From the NCBI GenBank assembly GCA_964291635.2, contig OZ219890.1:124001-188000 (forward strand): a stretch of 64,000 nt of DNA. Reading direction: 5' to 3'. Of the stretch, positions 7,494-18,266 are shown in pieces. The stretch's first letter is position 1. The number at the start of each line of letters is the position of its first letter. The notes under the pieces are model-generated. The model made no database searches and had not been told where the DNA came from. It saw only the letters and a list, made by a program, of their open reading frames with translations. This DNA comes from JAPPHA01 sp964291635 (GTDB lineage Bacteria > Pseudomonadota > Alphaproteobacteria > Rhodobacterales > Rhodobacteraceae). The translations under genes were made by a program, and so were the position numbers.

Positions 7494-8717
7494 ATGTATG
7501 ATGTTGACACGATTCGCAGGGATTTTCCGATCCTCAAAAGGAGTGTGAACGGTAATCAGCTCGTGTATCTGGACAACGGTGCATCGGCCCAGAAGCCGAA
7601 GGCAGTCATTGAAGCCGTAACCAGATCGTATTCCAGCGAATACGCCAACGTTCATCGCGGCCTGCATTACCTGTCCAACCTGGCGACGGAGAACTACGAA
7701 GCTGTTCGCTCCGTTATCCAGAGGTTTCTCGGTGCCCGGCACGCCCATGAAATCCTGTTCACCAGCGGAACGACCGAGGGACTTAATCTCGTTTCATATG
7801 CGTGGGCAGCCCGGAACATGAAACCCGGGGATGAAATTGTCCTCAGCGTCATGGAGCATCACGCCAATATCGTTCCGTGGCACTTTCTCCGCGAGCGCAA
7901 TGGCATTGTGTTGAGATGGGTGGATATCAGCGACGACGGTGAACTCGCGCCGGAATCCGTGCTGGAGGCGGTCACTCCAAGGACCAGGCTCATAGCAGTC
8001 ACGCACATGTCCAATGTCCTGGGCACCGAAGTTGATGTCGAAGCAATCTCTGCAGGAGCTCGCGACCTGGGCGTTCCTGTATTGGTTGATGGATCCCAGG
8101 CCGCCGTCCATATGCCGGTAGACGTCACTGAAATCGGATGCGACTTTTACGCAATCACCGGGCACAAGCTGTACGGCCCTTCAGCCTCGGGAGCGCTTTA
8201 TGTTCGGGAAGACAGACTCGATGAAATGTGGCCGTTCATGGGTGGTGGTGACATGATCCGGGAAGTCAGACGTGACGGCATCACGTACAATACACCACCG
8301 CACAAGTTCGAGGCCGGAACTCCCCCGATCGTCTCGATGATCGGCCTGGGTGCAGCCCTTGAATACCTCGAACAACTCGGAATGGAAAATATCGCGTCTC
8401 ACGAAGCAACCATTCGGGACTATGTCCTGGGCCAGATGGAAGGTCTCAACTGGCTTGACGTGCAGGGACGTGCGGCAGACCGTGGAGCGATCTTCTCATT
8501 CACCATTGCGGGTGCGGGTCACCCGCATGACATATCAACCATTGTCGACCAGAAAGGGATTGCGGTAAGGGCCGGGCACCACTGCGCTCAGCCGTTAATG
8601 GTTCGGCTGGGACTAACTGCCACCTGCCGGGCCTCATTCGGTCTTTACAATACACGGGATGAAGTTGACCGCTTGGTTGAAGCCCTCGAGATTTGCCATG
8701 ACCTCCTCGGCAACTGA
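7494..8717 (+). CDS. sufS: cysteine desulfurase SufS
   Basis: Group II cysteine desulfurase that supplies sulfur to the SufBCD scaffold; 407 residues. The PLP lysine is Lys225 in 'ITGHKLYGPS', and the catalytic Cys364 sits in 'AVRAGHHCAQPLM', the short-loop context of SufS that normally needs a partner such as SufE or SufU. The substrate region 'NVHRGLHYLSNLAT' is typical. No sufE, sufT or sufA follows in the window, since the next gene is convergent, so these partners must be encoded elsewhere. It starts one base after the Yip1 stop and closes the operon. Confidence 0.96.
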   Translation: MYDVDTIRRDFPILKRSVNGNQLVYLDNGASAQKPKAVIEAVTRSYSSEYANVHRGLHYLSNLATENYEAVRSVIQRFLGARHAHEILFTSGTTEGLNLVSYAWAARNMKPGDEIVLSVMEHHANIVPWHFLRERNGIVLRWVDISDDGELAPESVLEAVTPRTRLIAVTHMSNVLGTEVDVEAISAGARDLGVPVLVDGSQAAVHMPVDVTEIGCDFYAITGHKLYGPSASGALYVREDRLDEMWPFMGGGDMIREVRRDGITYNTPPHKFEAGTPPIVSMIGLGAALEYLEQLGMENIASHEATIRDYVLGQMEGLNWLDVQGRAADRGAIFSFTIAGAGHPHDISTIVDQKGIAVRAGHHCAQPLMVRLGLTATCRASFGLYNTRDEVDRLVEALEICHDLLGN

Positions 8718-8887
8718 CGGCCAATCGCAAGGGTCCGCCACAACGCGCAAATCGGGACCCTGAACGATCGACCGGTTCTCGCCATCGCGCCGGCCTGCTC
8801 CGCGCAGTTTCGAGGGTGGCAAATCCTGTCTCGACCGGATTTAACGTAACCGTTGGGAACAACGCGCCTCGTTCAGCGGTCCGCGCC

Positions 8888-10831
<1,944 letters not shown>

Positions 10832-11648
10832 CGTGCACGCTCCCGTTTCCAAGCCCGACTGGCCAATATTAATGCCCGGACAACCGGAAAATGTCTAGGC
10901 CCATCGGCGATTCCCGATTGAACGCTTTGGCGCGAATTCAGGTATTCCTGTCAGTGATTCCCCGGAGGTAACTCATGTCGACTCAGTCCGTATGGAAGCA
11001 TCGGCGACATGTCGGAAAGGCAGACTTACGACCATGTCCTGTCTCTCATGTCGTTAGGGTGGGGACCCCGTCCAGCCGATCCAAGATCAAGTCTTTGAGG
11101 GCGATCCGTTGTTTCCGATGCGGCCCGGAGGCCAACGTGGAAGGTCATCAAGAAATGGGGTGTGCCAGTGATCGTGCCTCTCGCCGTCGCGTGATTGTCC
11201 AGAAGAGGACGATCAGATCTCAGCGCAAGACGGCGAAGGGATATTTCCGAGATGTCAGTGAACGCGAAGCCTAGGTCTCGGACGGCGCGGCGGATCGTTC
11301 CATGGTTGGCCCATTGTAATCGGATCTTTCGTCTTTCGAGCGAACGTCCCAAAGAAACAAATGCAAGGCATGGTTATCATTCATCCCGGTTGGGGCCTTG
11401 GGCACTTGTCGATTGAGGAACTTGCCTTTTGTTGGTGCACCGGGCGAGTCCGAGCCACTCAAGACGGCAGCGATTATTTCCCGGTCTTCAGAGGAATATT
11501 CGGCAGCCAGCGGGAAATCATTGTCCCGCATGACAACCTGTTCCGACTGGCCGGTATCGGGCGGCTGACCGTCCGAACAATCTGGCAGGCCTTTTGTCGA
11601 CAGAACTTGTCACTCTTGATACCAAATCATTGAATCGAAATGCGAGCA
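10832..11648. other. gene-poor interval between acs and the SnoaL/ABC block
   Basis: About 0.8 kb holds the acs promoter region and whatever drives the rightward SnoaL gene. Short open frames occur on both strands, such as 11271-11531 on the minus strand and 10975-11274 on the plus strand. None has a recognisable domain or a convincing start, and they overlap one another. It may contain eroded coding sequence, but no family could be named. No clear rho-independent terminator is visible. Confidence 0.5.
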
Positions 11649-11658
11649 GGGGGGGGGG
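11649..11658 (+). repeat. G10 homopolymer at the SnoaL gene start
   Basis: Ten consecutive G bases lie four bases before the preferred GTG start at 11663, in the position of the ribosome-binding site. Tracts of this length are prone to slippage in bacteria. A change in length would alter Shine-Dalgarno spacing, or shift the frame if the upstream TTG at 11594 is the true start. Confidence 0.9.
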
Positions 11659-11662
11659 TGCA

Positions 11663-12679
11663 GTGGCGTTTGATGCGAATTGTCTTGCCCAAGCGAAGGC
11701 AGTTGTTCTTGAACACTTTGACAACGTCGACTTTGCCAAGGCGGAGAATGTGTCAGAGGCGCTGGGACGGCGCACATCTTCGAAGTGCAGGTTTCACTTC
11801 GTCCATCCATTCAACGAGGCTGTCGGGGCGGAAGCGGCGTCCGATCTTTTCTGGAAACCGATAAAGGAGTGTTTTTCTCCCCTGCAGCGGAGGCAGGACA
11901 TCTTTTTTGCCGGCCGCAACAGGGTCGATCAGGAACGCACGGTCTGGGTGGTATCAATGGGTCATTTGCTCGGCCTCTTCGACCAGCCATTCCTCGGAGT
12001 TCGACCGACACGGCAAGCGACGATGCTGAGGTACGCGGAGTTCAACCAGGTCGAAGGAAACAGGATCGTCGACAACACGATCTTTCTCGATACTCTCAAT
12101 TTCATGCATCAGGCTCGGGCGGAAGCTCTGCCGCCATCGACGGGCGCGATGATGGTTACCCCGGGCCCGAGGACCCATGACGGTCTGCTTTTCTCCGATC
12201 AGCCTTCCGGTGAAGGAAAGGCGACACTGGACCTGATCCTTCGAATGATCGACCGTCTCGTGTCAGCCGATGTCAAGACGACAAAGGAAGACCTGGAACT
12301 CGACTGGACCGAAGACATGATTTGGTGGGGGCCGGGCGGCATCGGCGCGCCCTATACTCAGGCCAGGTATCTCGAACAGCATACCGGTCCGTTCGAGGAA
12401 GGATTGGAGTGGGGGCATCATTGCGGCCACAGGATGCAGTGCAGCGAAGGCAAATTCGGCGGCTTCTTCGGCTGGCCCAGTCTTGTCGTTCGCTCAAAAG
12501 GTGGCTACATCGGGCTGGCACCTGCTGCCGACAAACAAACGACCATGCGCGTTGTGGACTTGTACCGACGCGAAAACGGACTTTTGTCCGAAAACTGGAA
12601 CTTCATCGATCACCTTCATTTTCTGGATCAAAATGGTGTAGATCTCGTTTCTCGCCAAAGGATGCTGACCGGGCTGTAG
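11663..12679 (+). CDS. NTF2/SnoaL-like protein with two tandem domains (paralog A)
   Basis: Predicted 338-residue cytosolic protein of the SnoaL/NTF2 fold, whose members include polyketide cyclases, dehydratases and isomerases. Two tandem domains are suggested: an N-half with 'HFVHPFNEAVGAEA' and a second after 'TPGPRTHDGLLFS' with 'WTEDMIWWGPGGIGAPY' and 'MRVVDLYRRENGLLSENWNFIDHLHFL'. The same landmarks recur in the genes at 16089 and 18253. GTG at 11663 is preferred because the paralogs begin there; an in-frame TTG at 11594 would place the G10 tract inside the coding region. The substrate is unknown; synteny points to the product imported by the adjacent ABC system. Confidence 0.8.
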   Translation: MAFDANCLAQAKAVVLEHFDNVDFAKAENVSEALGRRTSSKCRFHFVHPFNEAVGAEAASDLFWKPIKECFSPLQRRQDIFFAGRNRVDQERTVWVVSMGHLLGLFDQPFLGVRPTRQATMLRYAEFNQVEGNRIVDNTIFLDTLNFMHQARAEALPPSTGAMMVTPGPRTHDGLLFSDQPSGEGKATLDLILRMIDRLVSADVKTTKEDLELDWTEDMIWWGPGGIGAPYTQARYLEQHTGPFEEGLEWGHHCGHRMQCSEGKFGGFFGWPSLVVRSKGGYIGLAPAADKQTTMRVVDLYRRENGLLSENWNFIDHLHFLDQNGVDLVSRQRMLTGL

Positions 12680-12832
12680 AGTTTTCCTTGGGTTTCTCCT
12701 TGATAGACGGCGTCGGCCAGCATTAACCCGGATGATGTTTGCCGCGTTGAGTTCATGCAGTCATGACTTGCCACCAACGGGCCAAACGTTACCCTTAAGT
12801 GTCTCACTCAAGTCAAGAAAAGGAACCAATTC

Positions 12833-14068
12833 ATGTTGAATCTGAAAACTCTGCTCGGCACAGTTGCAGCGACGATCGTTGCAGGCGGGGCCGCGACCGC
12901 GGGATGCGGCATCTCGAGCGGAAATATCAGCGTGCTCGCCAATGACTTTCCGGCCCTTCATGCGGTCGTGTCCACGGCCGAAGAATGTGCGGGAGACAAT
13001 GTGACGTTTTCCAAGCACCACACCGCGCAGCACCGTGAAATCCAGGTCGCCGCGCTGACCGCCGACCCGGCCGAGTACACTGCCGTGATCGTCGCCAATT
13101 CTTCGGCCGTCCCGTTGATCAACAACGACCTGATCCGACCGCTCGATGACCTGGTTGCGAAACATGGCCAGCACCTGAAAAAGAGCCAGTTGATCACCAT
13201 TGACGGCAAGATCATGGCCATTGCGTTCATGGCCAATGCACAGCATTTGTTCGTGCGCAAGGATATTCTTGACCAGGTCGGAAAACCAATCCCCGCCACC
13301 TACGAAGAGGTGCTCGAGACTCTCCAGGCCATCCGTGAAGCGGGAATCATGGAATATCCGTTCACGGCGCTTTTCAAGGCAGACTGGAACCTCGGGGAAG
13401 AGTTCGTGAACATGTACCTCGGTCACGGGGGAGAGTTCTTCAAACCCGGGACAGCCGAACCAGCCGTCAACAACGAGACCGGTATTGCAACGCTCAACAT
13501 GTTGAAAGCGCTGACCGAATTTACCAATCCCGACTTCCTGACGTACAACACGTCAACCGTCGCCCCGATCTGGGAAGCCGGCAATCTGGCAATTGCACAG
13601 CTTTGGGGATCGACCGGCGGACAAATTCTCGATGACGAAGGCTCGACGCCAGAGGTTGTCGAGAATACGGTTCTTGCTTCGGCACCAATGGTGGCAGGTG
13701 GCTCGACCCCGGCTTCATCGCTGTGGTGGGACGGCTTTACCATTGCGAAGAACATTTCGGACGAAGACGCGGAAGCGACCTTTATCGCCATGCTCAACGG
13801 AATATCGGATGAAATGGTCAAGGCAAACAACGACAAGGCTGTCTGGTTGATGGACTCCTACGTTCCTGGCAAGGCGGCACAAGGTGTCGCACTGACAGCG
13901 GCGGGAGGAACCCAGCCATACCCGATGATTCCGTTCATGGGTCTGTTGCACCAGGCGTTCTTCATGGAATTGCCCGATTTCCTCCAGGGAAACGAAACGG
14001 CAGAACAGACGTTGATCGACATTGAGGCTTCTTATGTCGCGGCTGCCAAGGAACAGGGATTCCTGTGA
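12833..14068 (+). CDS. ABC transporter sugar-type substrate-binding protein (family 1)
   Basis: Periplasmic solute receptor, 411 residues. The signal peptide ('LKTLLGTVAATIVAGGAATA') is followed by a mature N-terminus with Cys24, which with Cys52 could form a disulfide. Motifs of family 1 binding proteins include 'PATYEEVLETLQAI', 'GEEFVNMYLGHGGEFF' and 'LWWDGFTIAKN'. Two permease genes follow, so it feeds a carbohydrate-type importer. The intergenic hairpin just downstream fits the common arrangement that keeps binding-protein mRNA more abundant than permease mRNA. The ligand cannot be read from the sequence. Confidence 0.9.
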   Translation: MLNLKTLLGTVAATIVAGGAATAGCGISSGNISVLANDFPALHAVVSTAEECAGDNVTFSKHHTAQHREIQVAALTADPAEYTAVIVANSSAVPLINNDLIRPLDDLVAKHGQHLKKSQLITIDGKIMAIAFMANAQHLFVRKDILDQVGKPIPATYEEVLETLQAIREAGIMEYPFTALFKADWNLGEEFVNMYLGHGGEFFKPGTAEPAVNNETGIATLNMLKALTEFTNPDFLTYNTSTVAPIWEAGNLAIAQLWGSTGGQILDDEGSTPEVVENTVLASAPMVAGGSTPASSLWWDGFTIAKNISDEDAEATFIAMLNGISDEMVKANNDKAVWLMDSYVPGKAAQGVALTAAGGTQPYPMIPFMGLLHQAFFMELPDFLQGNETAEQTLIDIEASYVAAAKEQGFL

Positions 14069-14082
14069 TCTGAGACGACAAG

Positions 14083-14112
14083 GGATGCGTCCGGAACCAG
14101 CCGGACGCATCC
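14083..14112 (+). promoter_or_regulatory. intercistronic hairpin after the binding-protein gene
   Basis: Perfect 12-base arms, GGATGCGTCCGG at 14083-14094 and CCGGACGCATCC at 14101-14112, flank a six-base loop. There is no T-run after it, so it is unlikely to be a full terminator. Such hairpins between binding-protein and permease genes usually protect the upstream mRNA from 3' decay or cause partial attenuation. A second, weaker inverted repeat, TGAGCG-GT-CGCTCA, lies at 14130-14143 just before the permease start. Confidence 0.8.
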
Positions 14113-14159
14113 GCACGGTCAGCCCTGACTGAGCGGTCGCTCAACGGAGCGCATCAGAC

Positions 14160-15188
14160 ATGCCGCATCGTACGTTTGCATGGTTCATGCTGCCAACGCT
14201 TGCCGCGATGATCCTGTTCATCGCGCTGCCCATCGTCTCTGTCCTGGTCCAGTCATTTTTTGTCGAACACGAACAGGTGATGATAGAGGCCGAGAACTGT
14301 AACCCGTTCAAGTGCGAGACCGAGTTGACGGTCGATACGGAAGCTACCCGAAAACTGGTCGAAGAAGCGCCGCTTGGCCGTTTCAATGGGCTGCTCACCT
14401 ATACAAACCGCAATCACCTGGCGTTCTCCGAGGTCGCGGAAATCTGGAAGTCCTCGGAAAACTGGGGACGGTTTATTGCCGGCGTCTACAATCTGCCGTT
14501 TTACAAGGCCTTGTTCTTCACGCTGACTTATACTTTTGTCGTGGCACCACTTGTGCTCATCCTGGGACTGCTTGTCGCACTTGGAGTCAACGCGCTTCCA
14601 CGAATCGTCAAGGGACCCACGATTTTTGCTTCGCTGCTTCCGATGATTGTCACCCCTCTCATCGGTTCCCTGATCCTTTTCTGGATGGTCGATGCTGATG
14701 GAATCATCGGCGCAACGCTCCAGGTCATCTTTGACGACGACGACCTGTCGCTGAAGGCGTCTGCTCCATTGACCTGGATTTTGCTGATCGTCTACGGGAT
14801 CTGGCATAACACCCCATTCAGTTTCATCGTATTTTACGCCGGCCTCCAGACCGTCCCGAGAGAGACGATCGAGGCGGCGCAAATCGACGGGGCATCGCGA
14901 TTTCAGAGAGTTCGTTACGTTGTTGTCCCGTACATGATGCCGTTGGCAATATTCATCATTCTGATGCAGTTGATGGACGGTTTCAGGATATTTGAACCCA
15001 TCGTCGGGTTTTCGGCTTCGGCCAAGGCAACATCGCTGTCGTGGATTATCTTCAATGACTTGTTTGGCGATGCCAAGCTGTTCGGCTCTGCCGCCGCGAC
15101 GTCAGTCATGACCATCATCGGCGTCTGTATCCTTCTTGCCCCTGTGCTCGTGCGGACCTGGCGCGACTTCAATCTGAAACGGGCATAG
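14160..15188 (+). CDS. ABC transporter permease, MalF-type
   Basis: Inner-membrane permease of a carbohydrate-type importer, 342 residues. The N-terminal helix ('MLPTLAAMILFIALPIVSVLV') is followed by a periplasmic insert of about 80 residues containing a CNPFKC pair, then five or more helices. The EAA loop that docks an ABC ATPase is 'ETIEAAQIDGASRFQRVRYV', so an ATPase partner is required. None is encoded in this window. It partners with the permease at 15200. Confidence 0.92.
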   Translation: MPHRTFAWFMLPTLAAMILFIALPIVSVLVQSFFVEHEQVMIEAENCNPFKCETELTVDTEATRKLVEEAPLGRFNGLLTYTNRNHLAFSEVAEIWKSSENWGRFIAGVYNLPFYKALFFTLTYTFVVAPLVLILGLLVALGVNALPRIVKGPTIFASLLPMIVTPLIGSLILFWMVDADGIIGATLQVIFDDDDLSLKASAPLTWILLIVYGIWHNTPFSFIVFYAGLQTVPRETIEAAQIDGASRFQRVRYVVVPYMMPLAIFIILMQLMDGFRIFEPIVGFSASAKATSLSWIIFNDLFGDAKLFGSAAATSVMTIIGVCILLAPVLVRTWRDFNLKRA

Positions 15189-15199
15189 GGGGTAACAGC

Positions 15200-16081
15200 G
15201 TGGCAACTCCCGCACATCGTCGTTCCAGCCTCCTGGTATGGTTCTCGACGAGCATGATCGTGCTCTGGTTGCTGATTGCCGTCGGCCCGTTTGTCTGGAC
15301 GGTCTGGGGATCATTCAAGGTCCAGGGCGATTTCTTTTCCAAGGCCGATTGGCGGAACGCGATTTACGGTGTCCTGACAATTGCGGAGACGGGGGACGCC
15401 TTTACCGGGGGCGGCTATTTCGGGGCCTGGATTCAGGAGGAATTCTGGCGCAATGTCCTCAACACGACGATTGTCGTTTCCTTTACAGTCATCATTTCAC
15501 TGACCTTCGGAACGCTAGGCGGCTATGCACTCGCGCGGTCAGGATTTCGCTATGCATTCTGGATACTGATTGCTGCCCTGGTTTTTCGGGCAATGCCTCA
15601 CATTACGCTGGTATCGGGATACCTTTTGCCGTTTTTCCAGTGGAACCTCTGGGGACACCTTTCGACCACGATCATTGTCCTTGTTGCGATCAACCAGCCG
15701 TTCACGCTGTGGATGCTGCATTCATTTTTCCTGAATATTCCCAAAGACATGGACGAAAGCGCGATGGTCGACGGCTGTACACGCTTTCAGGCTTTCCGGC
15801 ACGTGATCATCCCGGTCATGTGGCCTGGCGTCATCACGACCGGATTGTTCAGTTTCCTGCTGGCCTATAACGACTTCGCAATCACTTCCATGCTCCTGTC
15901 CTCGGAAAACCAGACGATGGTTCCCAAGATCGCCAGTTTCCTCGGGACCGTACGCGAACAGGGGAACGTGATGTTTGCGGTATCGGCAGTCGTCAGCGCA
16001 ATCATTCCGCTGTTTTTCCTGGTGCTGTTCTTTCAGCGTCAACTCGTCAGCGGCCTGACGGCGGGGGCCGTAAAAGGATGA
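15200..16081 (+). CDS. ABC transporter permease, MalG-type
   Basis: Second inner-membrane permease, 293 residues, GTG start eleven bases after the first permease. It has an N-terminal helix 'TSMIVLWLLIAVGPFVWTVW', a core of five further helices and the EAA loop 'DESAMVDGCTRFQAFRHVIIP' for ATPase contact. Its stop is seven bases from the next SnoaL-like gene, so transporter and SnoaL genes are probably one transcript. The missing ATPase suggests that a shared MsiK- or UgpC-like ATPase energises it. Confidence 0.92.
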   Translation: MATPAHRRSSLLVWFSTSMIVLWLLIAVGPFVWTVWGSFKVQGDFFSKADWRNAIYGVLTIAETGDAFTGGGYFGAWIQEEFWRNVLNTTIVVSFTVIISLTFGTLGGYALARSGFRYAFWILIAALVFRAMPHITLVSGYLLPFFQWNLWGHLSTTIIVLVAINQPFTLWMLHSFFLNIPKDMDESAMVDGCTRFQAFRHVIIPVMWPGVITTGLFSFLLAYNDFAITSMLLSSENQTMVPKIASFLGTVREQGNVMFAVSAVVSAIIPLFFLVLFFQRQLVSGLTAGAVKG

Positions 16082-16088
16082 CCTCGGC

Positions 16089-17105
16089 ATGATGGCCGTT
16101 GCACAAGGTCCTTTTTCCGAGGAAAAGATTCTCGTACTGGAGCACCTTCAGAGTCTCGACGAAGCAGATGCGGGCGAAAAGACAATCATTGCATTTGAGC
16201 GGAGTCATGCCGAACGACACGTATACCGTGGCGTGCATCCGTTCAACTCACTGACCGGTCCCCGGCATCTGGCAAGCACGGTCTGGACTCCCGTCAAGGC
16301 ATCAATCGGAAGGGTCCAGCGGCGGCTGGATATCCTGATTGCGGGGTACCACGGTTTTCAGCCCGGGAATTCAACCTGGGTTGTTACCATGGGTCAGATC
16401 CTTGGCCTGTTCGACTCTCCCTTGCTTGGCATTCAACCCACAAGAAAAGTCGTTCACCTTCCCTTTGCATCCGCGTTTCGCGTTTCAGACGGGAAAATCG
16501 TCGAGACGATCGAGTTTCTGGATGTTCTGTCAATCATGGATCAGGCCGGTTCGAACCCGTACGCCGCAAGTCAGACGGCGGCGCAGTTGATGTCGCCCGG
16601 ACCGCGAACCCGTGACGGGGTGCTTACGCAAAGACAAGCGGTCGAGGATGGTCGGAAGACACACCAGCTGACCAAGGCCATGCTCGATGATCTCGTGGAT
16701 GGGGGAATGTGTTCGCCAACCTCTCACCTGGAACGTTTCTGGCACCCGGACATGAACTGGTTTGGGCCAACCGGAATCGGCGCCTGCCTGGGTTTCGAAG
16801 GATATCAACGCGGGCATACACGGCCGTTTGAAGAACGCCTTGAGTTCATCGAAGCCATGGATGCCCAGTGCGTTATCTCGGAAGGGCAATACGCTGCGTA
16901 CTTCTGGCGCCCTTGCCTTACGATGAAGTCGACCGGCGGATTCCTCGGGCTTCCTCCCATGGACACACCGGCCGAGATGAGAGTCGTTGACTTGTACAGG
17001 AGGCAAGGACAGAAACTCGCGGAAAACTGGATCTTCATCGACATGTTGCATTTCCTGAAAATGCTTGGAGAAGACCCGCTTGAAGAAACCATCGGAAAGC
17101 CTTGA
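16089..17105 (+). CDS. NTF2/SnoaL-like protein with two tandem domains (paralog B)
   Basis: A 338-residue paralog of the gene at 11663. Shared landmarks are 'GVHPFNSLTG', 'VQRRLDILIAG', 'SPGPRTRDGVL', 'FWHPDMNWFGPTGIGA', 'GGFLGLPPMDTPAEMRVVDLY' and 'LAENWIFIDMLHFL'. The last piece matches the common SnoaL ending in which Arg/Asp and Trp residues line the pocket. A second ATG three bases on is equally good. It is followed without a gap by another SnoaL-like gene. It probably acts on the same substrate class as its paralogs, or forms a hetero-oligomer with them. Confidence 0.85.
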   Translation: MMAVAQGPFSEEKILVLEHLQSLDEADAGEKTIIAFERSHAERHVYRGVHPFNSLTGPRHLASTVWTPVKASIGRVQRRLDILIAGYHGFQPGNSTWVVTMGQILGLFDSPLLGIQPTRKVVHLPFASAFRVSDGKIVETIEFLDVLSIMDQAGSNPYAASQTAAQLMSPGPRTRDGVLTQRQAVEDGRKTHQLTKAMLDDLVDGGMCSPTSHLERFWHPDMNWFGPTGIGACLGFEGYQRGHTRPFEERLEFIEAMDAQCVISEGQYAAYFWRPCLTMKSTGGFLGLPPMDTPAEMRVVDLYRRQGQKLAENWIFIDMLHFLKMLGEDPLEETIGKP

Positions 17106-18266
17106 ATGAACACCATAAACACCGGAATCGGTTGCCAGCCGTCACATCATCCCGCACGGGCACTGACCCGGTCGCACATGCCGGGTTCCTACGAAATTTC
17201 GTTGGTACGCTACACCGATGGTCGCACGGTCAGGATTCCATCCGACTACGGTCCAGAACAGAAACTCTCCGGGTTCCATCCCGAATACAGGAACATCGTC
17301 GACTACATCGTGCGAATCACGCACAGGATTTGGGAAACAGACAATCGGAATGTCGAGTATATTGGCGAGTGCTACGCGCCGGATTCAATTGTATTTGATG
17401 ACTATGGCCTGCAATCCGGTAACCGGAAGATCATCGACGATACCCATCACACGACATCCGCGTTTCCCGACATCGTACTCGATGCGGAGGAGGTCATCTG
17501 GGCAGGGGATGACCTGGTCGGATTTCACACATCGCACCTGACCCGGATCACGGGCACGAATTCCGGCCCGAGCCGTTATGGGCCACCAACAGGGCGAACG
17601 GTCGATTTCGTTGTAATCGCGAACTGCGTCTCCCTGGGGAATGACATATTCCTGGAACATGTTCTCTACAACACTTCTGCAATGCTGCTTCAGATTGGTC
17701 TGGATCCCTGGAAGGAAGCCGAACGCCTCGTTTCAGATCCACCCAAGGGTTGGCCGCGTGATGACCGTGTGTGGAACGAGTTGAGATCGGCGACCAGTCC
17801 GGGAACGCCGATTTCCCTGGCCGAACCCGTCGATGGTTTTGACCCGGACATGTTCGCACGCCAGGTCCATGACTCCGCCTGGAACGGAGAAATCGGGAAG
17901 GCCGAACAAGCATACGCGAAAGACTTCGGTTTTGAAGGAACGTCGCTCAGGATGTTCAACGGCACCGATTCCTACCGATCGTACGTGAATGAACTGAGAG
18001 ATGCGTTTCCCGATCTCGTCATGACGGTAGACGAAGTCTACTGGATGGGTAACGATCAGGACGGCTGGCTGATTTCGACACGCTGGAGCGCCGAGGGCAT
18101 CCATTCAGGGGGAACCGTTTACGGCAAACCAACGGGGGTGCCGTGCCAGATTTGGGGAATTACGCAATGGCGGGTTGAGAACGGCTTCATTCAGCAGGAG
18201 TGGCAGCTGTTCAACGAGTTTGACCTGATGATGCAGATCGCCAGGAACCGTGATGACCGCGACTGA
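17106..18266 (+). CDS. NTF2/SnoaL-like protein, divergent two-domain form (paralog C)
   Basis: A 386-residue protein starting one base after the preceding stop. Domain one (about 50-195) carries 'ECYAPDSIVFDDYGLQSG' and 'YGPPTGRTVDFVVIANC'. Domain two (about 235-380) carries 'AYAKDFGFEGTSLRMFNGTD', 'YGKPTGVPCQIWGITQWRVENGF' and 'QEWQLFNEFDLMMQ'. Both match the SnoaL pattern of a Pro-Thr-Gly turn followed by a strand and a Trp/Glu ending. The sequence differs more from paralogs A, B and D than they do from each other, so it may be the non-redundant partner. It overlaps the next gene by about 14 bases. Confidence 0.85.
   Translation: MNTINTGIGCQPSHHPARALTRSHMPGSYEISLVRYTDGRTVRIPSDYGPEQKLSGFHPEYRNIVDYIVRITHRIWETDNRNVEYIGECYAPDSIVFDDYGLQSGNRKIIDDTHHTTSAFPDIVLDAEEVIWAGDDLVGFHTSHLTRITGTNSGPSRYGPPTGRTVDFVVIANCVSLGNDIFLEHVLYNTSAMLLQIGLDPWKEAERLVSDPPKGWPRDDRVWNELRSATSPGTPISLAEPVDGFDPDMFARQVHDSAWNGEIGKAEQAYAKDFGFEGTSLRMFNGTDSYRSYVNELRDAFPDLVMTVDEVYWMGNDQDGWLISTRWSAEGIHSGGTVYGKPTGVPCQIWGITQWRVENGFIQQEWQLFNEFDLMMQIARNRDDRD

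Noticed and set aside
8730..8761. Inverted repeat AGGGTCC/GGACCCT between sufS and acs as terminator
   Set aside because: Seven-base arms with an 18-base loop and no T-run; too weak to call.
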